DNA from: Rhizobium sp. TH135
GTDB lineage: Bacteria; Pseudomonadota; Alphaproteobacteria; Rhizobiales; Rhizobiaceae
Reading direction: 5' to 3'
Length of the DNA stretch: 64,000 bases
Assembly: GCF_002855515.1 (NCBI RefSeq)
Contig: NZ_PKRP01000002.1
Span: forward strand, 434,001-498,000
Shown here: piece by piece, positions 60,608-64,000 of the stretch
Numbering within the stretch: position 1 is the first letter of the stretch
Layout of the letters: each line of letters starts with the position of its first letter
Notes under the pieces: generated by a model
Told to the model about the DNA's origin: nothing
Seen by the model: the letters and a program-made list of their open reading frames with translations, nothing else
Databases searched by the model: none
Translations under genes and position numbers: made by a program

Positions 60608-61636
60608 ATGGCATCGATGATGAAGGCTGCGGTGGTCCGCGAATTCGGCAAGCCGCTGGTGATCGACGAAATGCCCATCCCGGATCCCGGCCCCGGCCAG
60701 ATCCTGGTAAAATACGAGGCGACAGGCGTCTGCCACACCGACCTGCATGCCGCCAATGGCGATTGGCCGGTCAAACCCAAGCCCCCCCTCATTCCCGGCC
60801 ATGAGGGCGTTGGCTATGTCGCCAAGCTCGGTTCCGGCGTCTCCCGCATCAAGGAAGGCGACCGCGTCGGCGTACCGTGGCTGCACACCGCCTGTGGTTG
60901 CTGCTCGCCCTGCCGCACCGGCTGGGAAACGCTTTGCGGCAGCCAGCAGAACACCGGTTACTCCGTCAACGGCACCTTCGCGCAATATGGCCTGGCCGAT
61001 CCCGATTATGTCGGCCGTCTTCCGGACAATCTCGAATTCGGCCCGGCAGCACCTGTGCTCTGCGCCGGTGTCACCGTCTACAAGGGCCTCAAGGAAACCG
61101 AGGTGAAGCCCGGTGAATGGGTCGTCATCTCCGGCATCGGCGGTCTCGGCCACATGGCCGTGCAATATGCGAAGGCCATGGGCATGCATGTAGTGGCCGC
61201 CGACATCTTCGACGACAAGCTGAAGCTCGCAACCGACCTCGGCGCGGATATGGTGGTGAACGGCACGGCGGCAGATGCCATCGAGCAGGTCCAGAAGGCG
61301 ACCGGCGGCGTGCATGGCGCGCTGGTGACGGCTGTCTCGCCCAAGGCCATGGAACAGGCCTATGGCTTCCTGCGCTCCAAGGGCACGATGTCGCTCGTCG
61401 GCCTGCCGCCCGGTTTCATCTCGCTTCCTGTCTTCGAGACCGTGCTGAAGCGCATCACCGTACGCGGCTCGATCGTCGGCACGCGTCAGGATCTTGAGGA
61501 AAGCCTGCAATTCGCCGGCGAAGGCAAGGTTGCCTCGCATTTCAGCTGGGACAAGTTGGAAAACATCAATGCGATCTTCGACCGCATGAAAGAGGGCAAG
61601 ATCGACGGCCGCATCGTGCTTGATCTCGCTGCCTGA
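60608..61636 (+). CDS. adhP: Zinc-dependent alcohol dehydrogenase AdhP
   Basis: 342 residues from ATG 60608 (GGGAGAG upstream). Catalytic zinc motifs are TGVCHTDLHAANGDWP and GHEGVGYVAKLG. The structural zinc lobe CGCCSPCRTGWETLC has all four cysteines, and the NAD-binding motif is GIGGLGHMAVQYAKAMG. The length and the start KAAVVREFGKPL are those of propanol-preferring AdhP. It interconverts short alcohols and aldehydes in the cytoplasm. Confidence 0.93.
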   Translation: MASMMKAAVVREFGKPLVIDEMPIPDPGPGQILVKYEATGVCHTDLHAANGDWPVKPKPPLIPGHEGVGYVAKLGSGVSRIKEGDRVGVPWLHTACGCCSPCRTGWETLCGSQQNTGYSVNGTFAQYGLADPDYVGRLPDNLEFGPAAPVLCAGVTVYKGLKETEVKPGEWVVISGIGGLGHMAVQYAKAMGMHVVAADIFDDKLKLATDLGADMVVNGTAADAIEQVQKATGGVHGALVTAVSPKAMEQAYGFLRSKGTMSLVGLPPGFISLPVFETVLKRITVRGSIVGTRQDLEESLQFAGEGKVASHFSWDKLENINAIFDRMKEGKIDGRIVLDLAA

Positions 61637-61653
61637 TCTCGGCTTTCAAACGT

Positions 61654-61684
61654 GGAGAGGCGGCATCCAGGATGCCGCCTCTCC
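61654..61684. terminator. Bidirectional terminator, 15-bp inverted repeat
   Basis: GGAGAGGCGGCATCC-A-GGATGCCGCCTCTCC lies between the convergent adhP gene and the small exported protein gene. Confidence 0.75.
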
Positions 61685-61702
61685 TGCATCTACAGGCGCG
61701 GT

Positions 61703-62149
61703 TCAGTTGCCCGATTGAATGACGGCAACCCGCGGCGGAGCGCTGGTGCAGGCGCTGTCTTCGCAGATACCGGAAATCCACACTTCCCCATTGCCAATCA
61801 TCACGCCCTCGGAATTGACGAAGAGATCGCCGTATTCCTGGTTGGAGACGGCTTCGACGATCGTCTCCGTAAACACGGAATCATAGGCGTCGAGCAATTC
61901 CTGTTCCGAGCTGTAAGTGGCCTCGTCGCCGTCGATGTTCACGGTCAGCGGATAGTTGATGAGGCTGACCACGATGTCGGACTTCTCCTCTTCAAGCGCC
62001 ACCTTGAAAGCGTAGAAGAGTTCCTTGTAATCGGCAGCATCGCCGAGCAGGTTTTCGATCTGCTGGTCGACAGAGGCCTCGTCGGCAAAGCAAGGAGAGG
62101 AGGCGAGCAGAGTGGCGCCGATCAGGGCGGTGGCAAACGAGCGGATCAT
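61703..62149 (-). CDS. Small exported protein of unknown function
   Basis: 148 residues from ATG 62149 (AAGGAAAG upstream); longer starts are unlikely. Signal peptide to about residue 22 (SPCFA-DE), then an acidic domain (DAADYKELFYAFKVALEEEKSD, QELLDAYDSVFTETIVEAV) ending in a segment with two cysteines (GICEDSACTSAPP). The fold resembles NTF2-like or SnoaL-type small domains only vaguely. No function assigned. Confidence 0.7.
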   Translation of the reverse strand: MIRSFATALIGATLLASSPCFADEASVDQQIENLLGDAADYKELFYAFKVALEEEKSDIVVSLINYPLTVNIDGDEATYSSEQELLDAYDSVFTETIVEAVSNQEYGDLFVNSEGVMIGNGEVWISGICEDSACTSAPPRVAVIQSGN

Positions 62150-62335
62150 CTGGCTTTCCTTGATGGAGAATGCACTGGCCATGTCATAATCCGAAACCGG
62201 ACGAGTGCGTCGAATTTCTTTTGGGTCTGATGTGAAAGACATGCTGCAAAAGTGAACGCTGATTGAAGCCATCGGACTGGCATCCTCGACACGGCAGGCC
62301 TATCTATTGCACTGCAGCAATCATTGGGCAGGCAT

Positions 62336-63487
62336 ATGGCACAGACTGGCGCCGACACCGGCACGAACACCGCAACCGATCGCATCTTCGTCTTCCAGGG
62401 CGGCGGTGCGCTGGGAGCCTACCAGGCCGGTGCCTATGAAGCCTTGCATGAAAACGAGGTCGAGCCGGACTGGCTGGCGGGCATTTCGATCGGAGCGATC
62501 AACGCGGCGATCATTGCCGGTAGCCCACGCGAGCGGCGGATCGCCAATCTCCGGGATTTCTGGCACACGGTCTCTTCCAGCCTGAACTTCGGCTGGACGG
62601 CAGAGGACAATTCGCTCAGGCGCATCCAGAACGATGCAGCGGCCTTGGCAGCAGCGGCATTCGGCATTCCCGGCTTCTTCTCGCCGCGCCTCCCCACACC
62701 GTATCAATTGCTCACCAATCCGGATGTCCGCCTGAGCGCCTACGACACCGAGCCCCTGATGCGGACACTGGAGCGCTTGGTCGACTTCGATCTCCTGAAC
62801 GATTGCCAGACACGCCTCAGTCTTGGCGCGGTCGAGATCCGCTCCGGCAATTTCGCCTATTTCGACAACCGCAAGACGCGTCTGGATGCCCGGCACGTGG
62901 CCGCCTCCGGCGCGCTGCCGCCCGGCTTCCCACCAATCGAGATCGACGGGCGCCATTATTGGGACGGCGGTCTCGTTTCCAACACGCCACTGCAGCATGT
63001 GCTCAACGTCAACGACGCCTCGCATGATCTGGAGATCTTCCAGGTCGACCTGTTCAATGCGCGGGGAGACATGCCGCGCGACCAGTTCGAAGTCGAGAGC
63101 CGGATCAAGGAGATCCGCTATTCCAGCCGAACCCGTATGAACACCGACGATTTCGCGAGACGCCAGATCGTCCGCCGCGCAGCTAAGCGCCTGCTCGAAA
63201 AATTGCCGCCGGAATTCCGCGATGACGAGGACGCGAAGATCCTGCGTTCCATCGGCCACGAATACGACGTGACCATCGTCCATTTGATCCACCGCCGTGC
63301 CTCGCATGCCACCCATGCTATGGATGCAGAGTTCTCCCGCAGCTCTATCGAGGAGCACTGGAAGGCGGGCTACGACGACGCGACCTACACGCTCCAGCAT
63401 CCGAAATGGCGCCGTCGCGGTCGCCCAAAGGACGGCATCCAGATCTTCGACCTTGCGCGAGAGCGACATCTGCGCATCGAAGGATGA
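62336..63487 (+). CDS. Patatin-like phospholipase with C-terminal DUF3734
   Basis: 383 residues from ATG 62336 (TTG 62324 is the longer option). The oxyanion loop is FQGGGALGAYQAGAYEAL, the nucleophile S51 lies in GISIGAINAA, and the catalytic Asp D210 in YWDGGLVSNTPL. The C-terminal 120 residues, ending in EEHWKAGYDDATYTLQHPKW, match DUF3734, common in alphaproteobacterial patatins. No signal peptide, so probably cytoplasmic lipid hydrolysis. It begins 186 bases from the divergent small exported protein gene. Confidence 0.9.
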   Translation: MAQTGADTGTNTATDRIFVFQGGGALGAYQAGAYEALHENEVEPDWLAGISIGAINAAIIAGSPRERRIANLRDFWHTVSSSLNFGWTAEDNSLRRIQNDAAALAAAAFGIPGFFSPRLPTPYQLLTNPDVRLSAYDTEPLMRTLERLVDFDLLNDCQTRLSLGAVEIRSGNFAYFDNRKTRLDARHVAASGALPPGFPPIEIDGRHYWDGGLVSNTPLQHVLNVNDASHDLEIFQVDLFNARGDMPRDQFEVESRIKEIRYSSRTRMNTDDFARRQIVRRAAKRLLEKLPPEFRDDEDAKILRSIGHEYDVTIVHLIHRRASHATHAMDAEFSRSSIEEHWKAGYDDATYTLQHPKWRRRGRPKDGIQIFDLARERHLRIEG

Positions 63488-63636
63488 CGCGTTCGACCGA
63501 CCTTTTTTGTGTAAAGGTCAAGAGGTCGGGGACGAAGGGCCAGCGTTAACCTTTTGGCCAGAACCGCTCCCTATCCGTTTAGCGACATGAAACCGCGGGA
63601 TGAGCCCGTGGGACGATAGCCTTGAGCGAGCACACC

Positions 63637-64000
63637 ATGGACGGTCGACTGCAGCCGCGCAAAACCCCCCAACAGGAACGCAGCATCCAGCGGCTCGAGG
63701 CGATCCTCGAGGCAGCCGTTTCGCTCTTTCTGGAGAAGGGGATTGCTGAGACGACCATGAGCGAGATTGCTCAGCGGGCAGGCATCTCCATCGGCTCGCT
63801 CTACCAGTTCTTTCCCCAGAAGGTGGCGGTCATAAAGGCCGTGCATGACCGTTTCTCGGGTCAGCTCGAAGGCTTCATCCGGCAGATCTTTGCGGGCGTC
63901 CAGACCTTGGACGAGGCCTCAGACCGGGCATCCGAAAGCCTGATGGAACTGCATGCCATGTTCCGGGAGCAGCGGATCTACATGGCGCTCTGGCAGGCGA
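63637..64000 (+). CDS. TetR-family regulator, cut by the window end
   Basis: First 121 residues. The N-terminal HTH has AILEAAVSLFLEKGIAETTMSEIAQRAGISIGSLYQFFPQK, typical of TetR. The start is ATG 63637; an in-frame TTG at 63622 is possible. The target and ligand lie beyond what is visible. Confidence 0.9.
   Translation, partial: MDGRLQPRKTPQQERSIQRLEAILEAAVSLFLEKGIAETTMSEIAQRAGISIGSLYQFFPQKVAVIKAVHDRFSGQLEGFIRQIFAGVQTLDEASDRASESLMELHAMFREQRIYMALWQA

Noticed and set aside
1..64000. CRISPR arrays, rRNA genes, intact insertion sequences
   Set aside because: No regularly spaced short repeats, no rRNA-like segments and no transposase gene were found in either strand.

Overview
The window is GC-rich alphaproteobacterial DNA and most likely comes from a Rhizobiaceae chromosome (Rhizobium/Agrobacterium relatives). 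The evidence is the chain Ppx/GppA phosphatase, rlmE, MFS transporter, guaB, membrane protein and MAPEG protein, a DUF1476 protein (alphaproteobacterial F-ATPase zeta subunit family), many Tat-exported enzymes and ATGA-type gene overlaps. No replication origin, rRNA or CRISPR array is visible. One tRNA-Gln(CUG) lies at 50.4 kb.

Layout. (1) 1-2.9 kb: C-terminal part of a very large ATPase/TPR/GAF/histidine kinase. (2) 3.3-12.8 kb: a two-component system divergent from a transport operon with two paralogous substrate-binding proteins, a fused double permease, an ATPase and an inositol-monophosphatase-type phosphatase. It resembles AfuABC-type sugar-phosphate importers with their own regulator. 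(3) 13.3-23.9 kb: an exported hydrolase, a cupin protein, an XdhC maturation gene broken by an in-frame TAG, a Zn alcohol dehydrogenase, a cyclophilin-like protein, a NepI-like exporter, and a Mo-hydroxylase/2Fe-2S/cytochrome c operon with a divergent LysR gene. (4) 23.3-35.3 kb: small membrane proteins, two CPBP proteases, an S33 peptidase, an M13 metallopeptidase, envelope proteins, a LysR regulator and an exported L,D-transpeptidase. (5) 35.9-46.6 kb: a compact four-gene operon, the most interesting locus here. It encodes a giant 2615-residue exported protein, a MotA/ExbB-like channel with a large extracytoplasmic insertion, and two different single-pass proteins with an Asp at the start of the membrane helix. 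An 18-base G tract sits at the ribosome binding site of the giant gene. I read it as a proton-driven motor coupled to a giant periplasmic protein; its function is unknown. (6) 47.3-50.5 kb: the remnant of a tRNA-Gln-associated island with a truncated tyrosine integrase and a DUF4365 protein. (7) 50.7-64 kb: housekeeping (Ppx/GppA, rlmE, guaB, adhP) mixed with exported hydrolases, a patatin phospholipase and the start of a TetR gene cut by the window end.

A dispersed intergenic repeat of about 310 bp, rich in small inverted repeats, occurs four times in the same orientation (2.99, 24.87, 35.40 and 47.17 kb). Two of the copies bracket the motor operon. Each copy carries a block resembling the 3' end of the tRNA-Gln gene, and the fourth copy stops inside that block, where the island remnant begins.
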